The notes beneath the pieces were generated by a model. That model saw only the letters and a program-made list of their open reading frames with translations, was not told where the DNA came from and searched no databases. Positions 15,520 through 24,220 of a DNA stretch of 64,000 nucleotides are shown here, one piece after another. Origin of the DNA: Dehalococcoidia bacterium (GTDB taxonomy: Bacteria > Chloroflexota > Dehalococcoidia > Lucifugimonadales > Lucifugimonadaceae); NCBI GenBank assembly GCA_028285005.1, contig JANQQP010000041.1, positions 34,999 through 98,998 on the forward strand, in the 5' to 3' direction. A program made the translations under genes and the position numbers. How positions within the stretch are numbered: the first letter of the stretch is position 1; each line of letters opens with the position of its first letter.

Positions 15520-16662
15520 ATGACCACCAAGGACGACATCACACTTCACCGAGGCCTCCAGGGCGTCTACTTCGACCGCACAGCTACCACCTTCATCGAC
15601 GGCAAACAGGGCATCCTTGAGTACCGCGGCTACAGCATCCATGACCTCGCCGCGATGTCCACATTCGAAGAGACCTCGTACCTGTTGCTGTACGGCGATC
15701 TGCCGACACAGGCACAACTTGATGAGTTCGATGCTGAGTTGAAGTCATCTCGAGAGCTGCCTGAGCAAGTTCTCGACGTCATCGAGATCGTCAAAGACTC
15801 GCACCCCATGGACGTACTTCGCACGGCCGTCTCAGCCCTTGCCTCGTTCGACGAGGACCGTGAGGACAACTCGATTGAGGCAACATACCGCAAGGGCATC
15901 CGTCTCACGTCCCAGTTCGCAACCATCGTCATGGCGCATCACCGGATTCGCCACGGCAAAGATCCGATCAAGCCAAGCACCTCTCTGAGCCACGCCGCAA
16001 ACTTCCTCTATATGCTGGAAGGCGAGGAGCCGACAGCAGACACGGCCGAGTTGATGGACCGCGACTTCGTGATCCACGCCGACCACGGCTCGAACGCCTC
16101 TGCATTCACAGCACGAGTTGTGGCTGGTACCAGCGCAGACCTCCACGGCGCAGTGACCGCCGGCATCGCAGCACTCTCTGGTCCTTCCCACGGCGGAGCG
16201 GCTGAGAACGTTATGCAGATGGCCCAGGAGATTGGCGAGCCTGAGAACGCAGCACAGTATGTGAAAGACCTGTTGGCCAGTCGGCAGCGAGTAATGGGCT
16301 TCGGACACCGCGTCTATAAGGCTGAAGACCCTCGTGCGCGGCATCTACGAGAGGGCGTTCGCAAGCTGTCAGAAGAGAAGGGTGAGCCCAAGTGGTATGC
16401 CATTCTCGAGGCTGTTATCGACGCCATGAAGCCCTACGCACGGCGTGGCATCCATGTGAACGTCGACTTCTTCGCCGGCGTCGTCTACTACCTGAACGGC
16501 GTCCCACAGGACCTGTTCGTGCCCATCTTCGCTGTTGGACGGGTGCCTGGATGGACTGTCCAGGTCGTCGAGCAGTTCCAGCACAACATCCTGATTCGGC
16601 CGTTGCTCTCCTACACCGGCGAGCACGAAAGGCCGTACGTTCCGATCGGCGATCGCGGCTAA
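15520..16662 (+). CDS. gltA: Citrate synthase
   Basis: A 380-residue enzyme condensing oxaloacetate and acetyl-CoA to citrate. It is of the short, Gram-positive/archaeal dimeric type rather than the ~430-residue NADH-regulated form. Catalytic residues are visible: His in HADHGSNAS, His in MGFGHRVYK, and Asp in VNVDFFAGVVY. The oxaloacetate-binding Arg lies in the VGRVPGW region. A 2-methylcitrate synthase role cannot be excluded from sequence alone. No other TCA gene is adjacent. Confidence 0.93.
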   Translation: MTTKDDITLHRGLQGVYFDRTATTFIDGKQGILEYRGYSIHDLAAMSTFEETSYLLLYGDLPTQAQLDEFDAELKSSRELPEQVLDVIEIVKDSHPMDVLRTAVSALASFDEDREDNSIEATYRKGIRLTSQFATIVMAHHRIRHGKDPIKPSTSLSHAANFLYMLEGEEPTADTAELMDRDFVIHADHGSNASAFTARVVAGTSADLHGAVTAGIAALSGPSHGGAAENVMQMAQEIGEPENAAQYVKDLLASRQRVMGFGHRVYKAEDPRARHLREGVRKLSEEKGEPKWYAILEAVIDAMKPYARRGIHVNVDFFAGVVYYLNGVPQDLFVPIFAVGRVPGWTVQVVEQFQHNILIRPLLSYTGEHERPYVPIGDRG

Positions 16663-16689
16663 CCTCGAGCGAGCCTTCCGGAGTACGGC

Positions 16690-17259
16690 TTGCGACACTC
16701 ACACAGGCCTGCTCTGATCATCGTTACCGGCCGTCCCGCAACCGGTAAGACGACATTCGCTCGCAGGCTGTCCAAAGCGACCGGAATCCCGCTGTTCGCT
16801 AAAGACGACTTCAAAGAGCTGCTTCACGGAGTGTTTGGGGCTGAGGACAGGGAAGAGTCGAGGAAACTTGGACTGGCCTCGTACTCATTGCTCCGGCACA
16901 CAGCCGAAACGATGCTCGCCTCGAATCAGAGCCTGATCATTGAGAGCAACTTCGACGCTGCGGGCTCTGAACCCTGGATCAGGCAGCTTGAAGAGCGCTA
17001 TTTGCCATCAGTAGTTCAGATCCTGCTGGATGCCGAGCGCAATGCAATCATCCAGCGTTACACCGAAAGGTCGGCAGACCGGCACCCAGCCCATTTCGAC
17101 GATATTGCGATCGAAGAGTTCAAACCCGGCCTCTCGAAGCCGTACGCGCCCCCAGAGATCTCCGGCCACACGCTTTCTTTCGACACCACCGATTTCGGTA
17201 AGTTCGACACAGACCTAGCCATCTCACAGGTCAAAGACCTGATCATGTCGGGCTCCTGA
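16690..17259 (+). CDS. P-loop ATP-binding kinase-like protein
   Basis: A 189-residue AAA_33/zeta-toxin-like P-loop protein with Walker A GRPATGKTT near residues 13-21, the acidic KDDFKELL segment and SLIIESNFD in the Walker B region. The fold resembles small-molecule kinases such as shikimate or chloramphenicol phosphotransferase-like proteins. It begins at TTG behind GGAG. The next gene starts 2 nt after its stop, so the two form one unit. The substrate is unknown. Confidence 0.8.
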   Translation: MRHSHRPALIIVTGRPATGKTTFARRLSKATGIPLFAKDDFKELLHGVFGAEDREESRKLGLASYSLLRHTAETMLASNQSLIIESNFDAAGSEPWIRQLEERYLPSVVQILLDAERNAIIQRYTERSADRHPAHFDDIAIEEFKPGLSKPYAPPEISGHTLSFDTTDFGKFDTDLAISQVKDLIMSGS

Positions 17260-17261
17260 AG

Positions 17262-18467
17262 TTGGACGCAAGAACCGCCATCCGAAACACCATCGACCAG
17301 CGCGGCCCAATCACGTTCGCGGAGTTCATGGAAGCCGCACTGTACGGTCCCGGTGGCTACTACAACTCCGGATCACCGATCAGCGCCAGCGGCGACTACT
17401 TCACAGCACCAACCGCTCATCCGCTATTCGGTGCTCTGATCGCCGTCCAGCTACGACAGATGTGGCAGCTACTCGACAAACCCGATGAGTTCACGGTGGT
17501 TGAGGAGGGAGCCGGCAACGGTGGACTCGCTGCCGACATCGTCGAGACTGCGGCGCAACTCGATTCAGACTTCCACAGTGCTTTACGTTACGTCGCGCTC
17601 GACGTGGTGCCGCCGGAAACTCAGCACTATGCAGTTTTGCCGCTTGCTGAGGTGCCGCAAGAAGTCACCGGCTGCCTCCTCTCCAATGAACTGCTAGACG
17701 CAATGCCGGTGCATCGCTTTCAAGTTCAAGGCGGCGAGCTACTTGAGGTTTTTGTCGCCACAGAAGGCGATGAGTTTGTCGAAGTGCTACAGCCGCCATC
17801 GTCATCGGAACTCGAACGACGTCTTAGCCAGCTGACCGCTTCACTACCAGATGGCTATCGCAGTGAAATCAACCTGGGCCTGGACTCGTGGGCGCAACGC
17901 CAATCGGCGGTCCTGAAGAGCGGGTGGGCGCTCACTATCGACTACGGGTTCGAACGTTCAGTGCTCTACGGACCTGAGCGGACCGCTGGCTCTCTCCGCA
18001 CCTACTATCAGCACACGCTCGGACAGGATCCACTGCTTCATCCCGGCGAGCAGGACATCACAGCTCACGTCGATTTCACCGCTGTCGATGAAGCGATGTC
18101 GAAAGCCGGATTCGTCAGCGCGGGAACAGCCTACCAAGCGGAGTTCCTGCAAAGGCTGGGCGTCCACGCAGCCGCGGAGCGACTACGGGCAGCGCCTTTG
18201 CCTCGGCCGCAGAAACTAGCGAATCAACGTGGGATCGAGGCGCTTATCGACCCAAACGGAATGGGGAGGTTCGTTGTGGCCGCCTACAGCCGCAATGTCG
18301 AAACTCCAACTCTACTCGGCCTCGATCCGAACACCGCGGATTCCCAAGATCAACTGGTCAGTCTCCCGCTCTTAAACCCGCGCCGCCACATCGATCTGAC
18401 CGGTCACCAGTCAGGCAGCTACTTTGAGGTTCCATCGTTCGAGGACCTGTTCTCCGACGAACCGTAA
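17262..18467 (+). CDS. SAM-dependent methyltransferase, MidA/NDUFAF7 family
   Basis: A 401-residue class I methyltransferase of COG1565. Motifs are GPITFAEFMEAALYGPGGYY near the N-terminus, the SAM loop VEEGAGNGGLAADI, and SNELLDAMPVHRF, all diagnostic for the family. The mitochondrial member NDUFAF7 methylates an arginine of complex I subunit NDUFS2; bacterial targets are not established. It starts at TTG 2 nt after the kinase-like gene. It converges with the RidA-repeat gene, with 7 nt between stops. Confidence 0.9.
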   Translation: MDARTAIRNTIDQRGPITFAEFMEAALYGPGGYYNSGSPISASGDYFTAPTAHPLFGALIAVQLRQMWQLLDKPDEFTVVEEGAGNGGLAADIVETAAQLDSDFHSALRYVALDVVPPETQHYAVLPLAEVPQEVTGCLLSNELLDAMPVHRFQVQGGELLEVFVATEGDEFVEVLQPPSSSELERRLSQLTASLPDGYRSEINLGLDSWAQRQSAVLKSGWALTIDYGFERSVLYGPERTAGSLRTYYQHTLGQDPLLHPGEQDITAHVDFTAVDEAMSKAGFVSAGTAYQAEFLQRLGVHAAAERLRAAPLPRPQKLANQRGIEALIDPNGMGRFVVAAYSRNVETPTLLGLDPNTADSQDQLVSLPLLNPRRHIDLTGHQSGSYFEVPSFEDLFSDEP

Positions 18468-18474
18468 CCTCCAG

Positions 18475-19590
18475 CTACGAAGTGACCGCTGTCGCCTCAA
18501 TCTCGACCACCACTTCGGGTCGAGCGAGTGTTGGCACACCTACCAGCGTCACCGCCACTCCCATCTCCGAGAGCTGTTCGTCAAGCGCAGCGGAAGCCTC
18601 GGCAAGCTTCTCAGGACCGCCAACGACATAGGTCCGCACCTTTGCCAGATCCCTCCACGCCATCCCCTGCTGCTCTATCGACCAGCGAACTGTCTCGAGC
18701 GTCGCCTCAACCTGTCCGGCAACATCGAACTCATTCCTGACGGTCTCACCCACTACTGTGGAAGTTGAACCTGCGACATAAGTCACATCTCCGCCACTCA
18801 CTCGCACTGACCTGCAGTAGTTGTGGTCCACCTCGTAACTACGACCTGACCGCAGATTGTTCCGCCCCTTCGCAGCATCCTGCACCGCCTCACACTCAAG
18901 CATGAACCGATGTCCCTCGCCGACCCCATCGACAGCTATCCCAGCTGAAGTCGGAATCGCCTGGCTCATGAACGCCGCCCATTGCGCTGGAGGCTCAGAG
19001 AACTGAGCATCAGGCAGCATGAAGTGTCGAGTGGAAACTACGTCCGCAACCTCCATGCCGAACTCACCAAGTGCCGCCGTGATCTGTCCGGAGATATCGC
19101 CAATCTGCTCTCCAACGTCCGCGCCATCGCCCGTGACGCCACTAACCCAGAGATCTCCGTCGCAGAAGACCGCCGTGGACGTACTGCTCATCTCGTCTGA
19201 GTTGAAGTGTTTCATTCGACCAGCGCCGCCCTTTATGGCCTCCAGTTCGATAGCAACCGCGGCGTTATTCGGGAGGTGCGGCACCTTGATGGCGCTAAAC
19301 GCCGGACCCGGATGGTCAAAGACAACTCCGTGGGTATCTCTGATTTCCTCCTCACCACCGCCCGTCTCTTCTTCGACATACCAGGCACGCGTCCTGACGA
19401 CGTCTGCAGGAGCTACACCCTGGTCTCTGAGCATGGAAAGAGTCAGCTGGAATATGCGATGGGTCTCAGACTCAAGGCCGCCGGGCCGATCGGAAACCAG
19501 CCCTGAAGACATGACTCGGTCCCCAACGATCACGAGTTGAGGAGGACCGTCCGCCTGACCGCCATCCTTTACTGCTACTCGGTTCGACAT
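18475..19590 (-). CDS. Single-chain triple RidA/YjgF-like protein
   Basis: A 371-residue protein built of three RidA-fold units at about 18-120, 138-237 and 262-371. Each shows the pattern of strand, glycine turn, long helix, strand and final strand (VAIELEA, FMLECEA, VVVEIEA). Normal RidA proteins are ~130 residues and form homotrimers, so this chain looks like a fused trimer. The catalytic Arg of PAR(S/T) is absent in all three units: Phe98, Ser215 and Val347 occupy the equivalent places. Imine deamination is therefore unlikely by the known mechanism. It is divergent from gcvT, with 131 nt between starts. Confidence 0.85.
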   Translation of the reverse strand: MSNRVAVKDGGQADGPPQLVIVGDRVMSSGLVSDRPGGLESETHRIFQLTLSMLRDQGVAPADVVRTRAWYVEEETGGGEEEIRDTHGVVFDHPGPAFSAIKVPHLPNNAAVAIELEAIKGGAGRMKHFNSDEMSSTSTAVFCDGDLWVSGVTGDGADVGEQIGDISGQITAALGEFGMEVADVVSTRHFMLPDAQFSEPPAQWAAFMSQAIPTSAGIAVDGVGEGHRFMLECEAVQDAAKGRNNLRSGRSYEVDHNYCRSVRVSGGDVTYVAGSTSTVVGETVRNEFDVAGQVEATLETVRWSIEQQGMAWRDLAKVRTYVVGGPEKLAEASAALDEQLSEMGVAVTLVGVPTLARPEVVVEIEATAVTS

Positions 19591-19721
19591 GCTTCAGATC
19601 TCCGGATCTCGTTCATTAGGCTCGCCGCCGGTTCCCACTGACAATACGACCTTATGTGCTGCGACAACTGCTACGATTAAACTCAACTGCAGGCAGCACT
19701 CGGAAACCCGATCTCGCACCA

Positions 19722-20816
19722 TTGTCAGACTCTGAGCTCAAGAAAACATCACTGTTCGACGCGCACGTCGCATCCGGCGCGCGAATGGTTCCATTTGGCG
19801 GATGGGACATGCCAGTCCAGTATCCGGCCGGGATCATCGCCGAATCCCGGGCGGTTCGCGAAGGCAGCGGCATCTTCGATGTCTCTCACATGGGCCGGAT
19901 AGAGTTCACCGGCCCTGGCGCGGTTGCCTTCCTGGACACAGTTCTCAGCGCACACGTCGCGGAGCTCAAACCGGGCAGGTCAAAGTACCACATGATCTGC
20001 AACCAGGAAGGCGGAATCATAGATGACGCCATCGTGTACCGGCTGGAAGAAGACCGGTGCCTCCTGGTAGTCAACGCAGCAAACGCGAAGGCTGACTTGA
20101 GTTGGATCACGCCGAAGGCCGAGGCATTTGGCGGCGTGGTGTGGAAGGACATTACCGCCGAAACCGGGATGATCGCGTTGCAGGGGCCGAAATCTGTCGA
20201 GCTGGCCGATTCGTTATCGGGAGTCTCGGCCTCAGGAATACGCAGGTTCCGCATCGGCGAGATCAACGTCGCAGGAGTCCCCTGCCTCGCTGCTCGGACC
20301 GGTTACACAGGTGAAGACGGCTTTGAGTTGATGCCGGCAGGCGACGATCTGGAAGAGCTGTGGAATGCCCTGAAAGAGGCTGGCAGCGCCGAGTGTGGGC
20401 TTGGGGCAAGAGATGTGTTGCGCCTGGAAGCAGGACTGATGCTTCACGGCAACGATATGACAGTCGACAACAACCCTTATGAAGCGGGACTTGGGTGGAC
20501 CATCAAGCTCGAAAAGCCCGACTACATTCCGGGAGTCGCTCTCGGCCGGATAGCTGCATCAGAAACACCGAGAACGATAGCCGGTTTCAGGATGAAGGGG
20601 CGGGCCATCCCTCGACAGGGGATGGATATCCTGCAAGGCGGTAAGCCTGTCGGCGAGGTCACGTCCGGGACTCATTCGCCTACGCTTGACGCTGATATAG
20701 GCATGGGCTACGTTCCGCGCCAACTGGCCGATGTTGGCACAGAGATCCAGATCGATGTGCGTGGCCGCCATGTTGAGGCCGAGATCGTCGAGTTACCCTT
20801 CTATAAGCGGTCCTGA
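19722..20816 (+). CDS. gcvT: Glycine cleavage system T protein (aminomethyltransferase)
   Basis: A 364-residue tetrahydrofolate-dependent aminomethyltransferase, which releases ammonia and makes 5,10-methylene-THF from aminomethyl-lipoyl GcvH. The TTG at 19722 is preferred because family members start with a short SDxKKT-like segment (LSDSELKKTSLFDAHV); a GTG at 19656 would add 22 residues. Motifs include MVPFGGWDMPVQY, GIFDVSHMG, and GYTGEDGFEL. It leads the set gcvT-gcvH-gcvPA-gcvPB. I found no glycine riboswitch in the upstream 130 nt. Confidence 0.95.
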   Translation: MSDSELKKTSLFDAHVASGARMVPFGGWDMPVQYPAGIIAESRAVREGSGIFDVSHMGRIEFTGPGAVAFLDTVLSAHVAELKPGRSKYHMICNQEGGIIDDAIVYRLEEDRCLLVVNAANAKADLSWITPKAEAFGGVVWKDITAETGMIALQGPKSVELADSLSGVSASGIRRFRIGEINVAGVPCLAARTGYTGEDGFELMPAGDDLEELWNALKEAGSAECGLGARDVLRLEAGLMLHGNDMTVDNNPYEAGLGWTIKLEKPDYIPGVALGRIAASETPRTIAGFRMKGRAIPRQGMDILQGGKPVGEVTSGTHSPTLDADIGMGYVPRQLADVGTEIQIDVRGRHVEAEIVELPFYKRS

Positions 20817-20879
20817 GACCCGAGTTGACGGAACCAGTAAATCGAGTCGGCCCGGCGCAACCGGTGGCACGAGACTGAT

Positions 20880-21257
20880 ATGAACCCCGAGAACCTGAAG
20901 TATTCCAAAGAACACGAATGGGCCCGCGTCGAGGGCAGTACGGTTGTCGTCGGCATCACCCAGTTCGCAGCCGAGCAGCTTGGTGACGTCGTCTACGTCG
21001 ACCTGCCTGAGGCCGGGTCTGACATCGAACAGTTCGGCAAGTTCGGTGAGATCGAATCGGTCAAGACAGTCAGCGACCTCTTCTCACCTGTCGGCGGCAA
21101 GATCGTTGAAGTCAACGATTCGGTTAAGGACAGCCCCGAAAAGGTCAATGAAGACACCTATGGTGAAGGCTGGCTTCTGAAGATCGAGATATCAGACCCC
21201 GGGCAACTCGACGCCCTCATGGATGCCGCCGGATACGAGTCCCTTACCGCCGAATAG
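20880..21257 (+). CDS. gcvH: Glycine cleavage system H protein
   Basis: A 125-residue lipoyl carrier that shuttles the aminomethyl group between the P and T proteins. The lipoylated lysine is in GEIESVKTVSDLFSPVGG. The N-terminal KYSKEHEWARVEG and C-terminal GWLLKIEISDP are typical. The length is normal. It lies 63 nt after gcvT and 20 nt before the likely gcvPA start, so it is cotranscribed. Confidence 0.96.
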   Translation: MNPENLKYSKEHEWARVEGSTVVVGITQFAAEQLGDVVYVDLPEAGSDIEQFGKFGEIESVKTVSDLFSPVGGKIVEVNDSVKDSPEKVNEDTYGEGWLLKIEISDPGQLDALMDAAGYESLTAE

Positions 21258-21277
21258 TGCTACCAGCGGAGATACGA

Positions 21278-22639
21278 ATGGTCCACACCGTTGATCATTC
21301 TGCCGAGCCCACCAGTGGCTCGAGCAGCCAGCACCCCTACGTTCCAGCGACTGACGACGACCGCGCGGAAATGCTCTCCGCGATTGGCGTCGACAGGTTC
21401 GAGGAGCTGATCCAGGACATACCTGAGCACACGCGATTTCCGCAGCTCGGTATCGCTGAGGCAGCTCCTGAACTTTCGCTATCCGCTGACATTGCAGCAA
21501 TGGCAGCTCGGAACGTCACTCCCGGTGACTACGCCTGCTTCCTGGGCGCAGGCGCATATCGCCACTTCATACCCTCCACCGTCAACGCCATACTGCAGCG
21601 AGGCGAGTTCGTCACCGCGTACACGCCCTATCAGCCGGAAGCGGCGCAGGGAACGCTCCAGACCGGTTTCGAGTTCCAGTCCGCCATATGCCAGATCTTC
21701 GACATGGAGGTCGCAAACGCAGGCATGTACGACGGCCCAACCGCGTTCGCTGAGGCGGCGCTGATGGCGTGCAGGATCACTCGCCGCAACAAAGTGGCTG
21801 TCCTCGACACAGCCGACTCTCGCCTGGTCGAAGTTCTGCGTGCCTACAGCGTCCACCAGAACATCGAAATCCAGACGATCACTCCGGACGCGGCAGTATC
21901 GGACGATATCGCCTGCATCGCGTTCCAGAGCCCGAACCTGTACGGCGTACTGGAAGATGTTGGCGGACTGACCGGCCGCGCCCATGCCGCCGGGGCGCTC
22001 TCGATAGTCCATGCCAACCCGACGGCGCATGGACTGTTCGAGCCGCCGGGCAAATACGGCGTCGACATCGTCACAGCTGAAGGTCAGCCACTCGGCGTGC
22101 CGCTATCGTTCGGCGGCGCGTACGTCGGCCTCTTCGCTTGTAGACAGGAACACATCAGGCAGCTTCCGGGCCGCATCATCGGCAGGACCACCGATACAGA
22201 AGGCCGCACCGGCTACGCCCTGACGCTTCAGACCCGTGAGCAGCACATTCGCAGGGAACGAGCTACTTCAAACATCTGCACAAGCACGCAACTCATCGGC
22301 CTGATGGTCGCTGTGTATGTAGCGACGCTCGGCAAGCAAGGCCTTAAAGACGTGGCGAACCTCTGCTACCAGAAAGCCCATTACGCAGCATCTGAGATCG
22401 CAGAGATCCCGGGATTCTCACTGCCAGTCGAAGGCACCTTCTTCCACGAGTTCGCCCTCACCTGCCCTCGTCCTGTTTCCGAAGTCAACGCGGCGCTCCT
22501 CGAAAAGGGCATCATCGGCGGCTACGACATCAGCGATCGCATCCCTGACACGATGCTGATCTGCGTGACCGAGATGAACTCGCGCGCTGAGATCGACAAA
22601 CTCGTTGCAGCACTCGCTGAGATCGGAGGTGCGGCATGA
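21278..22639 (+). CDS. gcvPA: Glycine dehydrogenase (decarboxylating) subunit 1
   Basis: A 453-residue alpha subunit of the split P protein. The start ATG at 21278 follows GGAG at 7 nt; a GTG at 21257 is the alternative. Family landmarks are YVPATDDDRAEMLSAIGV, FLGAGAYRHFIPSTV and TAYTPYQPEAAQGTLQ. The two-subunit P protein is the bacterial and archaeal form, distinct from the fused E. coli GcvP. It overlaps gcvPB by 4 nt (ATGA), giving coupled translation of the two subunits. Confidence 0.95.
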   Translation: MVHTVDHSAEPTSGSSSQHPYVPATDDDRAEMLSAIGVDRFEELIQDIPEHTRFPQLGIAEAAPELSLSADIAAMAARNVTPGDYACFLGAGAYRHFIPSTVNAILQRGEFVTAYTPYQPEAAQGTLQTGFEFQSAICQIFDMEVANAGMYDGPTAFAEAALMACRITRRNKVAVLDTADSRLVEVLRAYSVHQNIEIQTITPDAAVSDDIACIAFQSPNLYGVLEDVGGLTGRAHAAGALSIVHANPTAHGLFEPPGKYGVDIVTAEGQPLGVPLSFGGAYVGLFACRQEHIRQLPGRIIGRTTDTEGRTGYALTLQTREQHIRRERATSNICTSTQLIGLMVAVYVATLGKQGLKDVANLCYQKAHYAASEIAEIPGFSLPVEGTFFHEFALTCPRPVSEVNAALLEKGIIGGYDISDRIPDTMLICVTEMNSRAEIDKLVAALAEIGGAA

Positions 22640-24096
22640 CCACTTCCAACACAGCGAACGAACTCGACAGACGTCTGCTCATGGACCGCTCTGTCCCGGG
22701 CCGCACCGCCGTGACGCTTCCACCGTCGGATGTACCAGAACAGGACATGCCGCAGGAGTCTCTACTACGTGACGATCTGCCGCTGCCTGAGGTCTCCCAG
22801 CTAGAGGTGATCCGCTACTTCTCGCTACTCAGCCAGCTCAACTTTTCGATAGACACCAACTTCTATCCGCTCGGGTCTTGCACGATGAAATACAACCCGA
22901 AGCTCAACGACGCCATGGCCTCGCTGCCGGGCTTCGCTGGAATTCACCCCAATCAACCGTCCGACCAGGTCCAGGGCGCAGTGCAGCTCATGCACGAGCT
23001 CCAGGAGTTGCTTGGAGACCTGACAGGCCTACCCGGCGTCAGTCTGGCTCCACTGGCGGGAGCGCAGGGTGAATACGCGGGGCTACTGATCGCAAGGGCC
23101 TACCACGCCAGCAGGAACGACTCCGCTCGCACCGTAGCGCTCATCCCTGACAGTGCCCATGGCACGAATCCTGCGTCCGCGGCGATGGCAGGCCTCGAGG
23201 TCGTGACGGTGCCGTCCGCCTCTGACGGCAACGTCGATGTCAACGCCCTTAGAGACCTCGCTGACGAACGCACCGCGGTCTTCATGCTGACGCTTCCGAG
23301 CACTCTTGGACTGTTCGAACCGAGCATACTCGAGATCACTCAGATCGTTCACGATGCTGGCGGGCTGGTCTACGCGGACGGAGCGAACCTGAACGCCCTG
23401 CTCGGGATAGCCAAGCTGGGAGACCTTGGCTTCGACATCTGCCACTCCAACCTGCACAAGACCTTCTCCACTCCGCACGGTGGAGGAGGCCCCGGCTCCG
23501 GTCCTGTGATGGTCACTGACGAGCTGGCAAAGTTCCTGCCGGAGCCTGTGGCAACACGAAACGGCGATTCATACACGCTCTCGGAGCCCGAGAGCAGCAT
23601 CGGCAAGATCAACGGCTTCCACGGCTCGTTCGGAATCCTGGTGCGGGCGTATACGTACATTCGCGCCATGGGCAGAGATGGACTGAAGTCAGCCGCAGAA
23701 AACGCGATCATCAATGCCAACTACATTCAGTCCCAACTGAAGGACAGTTTCGACCTCGCGGCCGACCGCTACTGCATGCACGAAACTGTGCTCAGCGCAT
23801 CGAGACAGAAAAAGCGCGGCGTCAAGGGCCTCGACATAGCGAAACGGCTGCTGGACCACGGTATTCACGCCCCCACCATGTACTTCCCGCTCATCGTTGA
23901 TGAAGCACTGATGGTGGAGCCGACGGAAACCGAGTCGAAAGAGACGCTCGACCACTTCATCGAGGTGATGCGGCAGATAGATGACGAAATAACCTCCGAC
24001 CCTGAAACGGTCCAAACCGCGCCACACACTCTGCCTGTCACACGCCTTGACGAAGCTGCCGCCGCGAGGAAGCCATATCTACGATGGCAAGGATGA
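22636..24096 (+). CDS. gcvPB: Glycine dehydrogenase (decarboxylating) subunit 2
   Basis: A 486-residue beta subunit carrying the PLP site. The Schiff-base lysine lies in NLHKTFSTPHGGGGPGSGP, and FYPLGSCTMKYNPK and PDSAHGTNPASA are conserved. With GcvPA it decarboxylates glycine and loads the aminomethyl group on GcvH. Dihydrolipoamide dehydrogenase (L protein) is not in the window. A hairpin at 24101-24139 follows the stop. Confidence 0.96.
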   Translation: MTTSNTANELDRRLLMDRSVPGRTAVTLPPSDVPEQDMPQESLLRDDLPLPEVSQLEVIRYFSLLSQLNFSIDTNFYPLGSCTMKYNPKLNDAMASLPGFAGIHPNQPSDQVQGAVQLMHELQELLGDLTGLPGVSLAPLAGAQGEYAGLLIARAYHASRNDSARTVALIPDSAHGTNPASAAMAGLEVVTVPSASDGNVDVNALRDLADERTAVFMLTLPSTLGLFEPSILEITQIVHDAGGLVYADGANLNALLGIAKLGDLGFDICHSNLHKTFSTPHGGGGPGSGPVMVTDELAKFLPEPVATRNGDSYTLSEPESSIGKINGFHGSFGILVRAYTYIRAMGRDGLKSAAENAIINANYIQSQLKDSFDLAADRYCMHETVLSASRQKKRGVKGLDIAKRLLDHGIHAPTMYFPLIVDEALMVEPTETESKETLDHFIEVMRQIDDEITSDPETVQTAPHTLPVTRLDEAAAARKPYLRWQG

Positions 24097-24100
24097 GCGA

Positions 24101-24139
24101 TTCGGCCCGCACCTGCCGAGGTTAGCCTCGTCGGCCGAA
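24101..24139 (+). promoter_or_regulatory. Two-tier hairpin between gcvPB and the erm-like gene
   Basis: TTCGGCC (24101-24107) pairs with GGCCGAA (24133-24139), enclosing a second stem CGAGG-TTAG-CCTCG (24117-24130). It begins 4 nt after the gcvPB stop and ends 3 nt before the AGGAG of the short leader ORF. There is no T-run. It may be a weak terminator for the gcv operon or part of the erm leader structure. Confidence 0.5.
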
Positions 24140-24154
24140 CACAGGAGCAGCCCC

Positions 24155-24220
24155 ATGCCGATGATGGTCACCCGTGGCCGGGCGAAGGCGCCAACAGAGG
24201 CGCGCCACACGCAGGCCTGA
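24155..24220 (+). CDS. Putative 21-codon leader peptide of the erm-like gene
   Basis: An ATG preceded by AGGAG at 7 nt (24143-24147), the best ribosome binding site in the region, opens MPMMVTRGRAKAPTE followed by six more residues and TGA. It overlaps the erm-like start (GTG 24174) in another frame. Erm genes are often controlled by leader peptides on which macrolide-bound ribosomes stall. One stalling class uses a basic-X-basic motif, and this peptide has RGR and RAK at residues 7-11. Chance is possible. A stall at codon 9 would cover the GTG start, so the classic attenuation layout does not apply directly. Confidence 0.35.
   Translation: MPMMVTRGRAKAPTEARHTQA

Noticed and set aside
19591..19721. 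Glycine riboswitch upstream of gcvT
   Set aside because: No tandem aptamer pattern or conserved core sequences could be found in 131 nt, which is also too short for a typical tandem glycine riboswitch.
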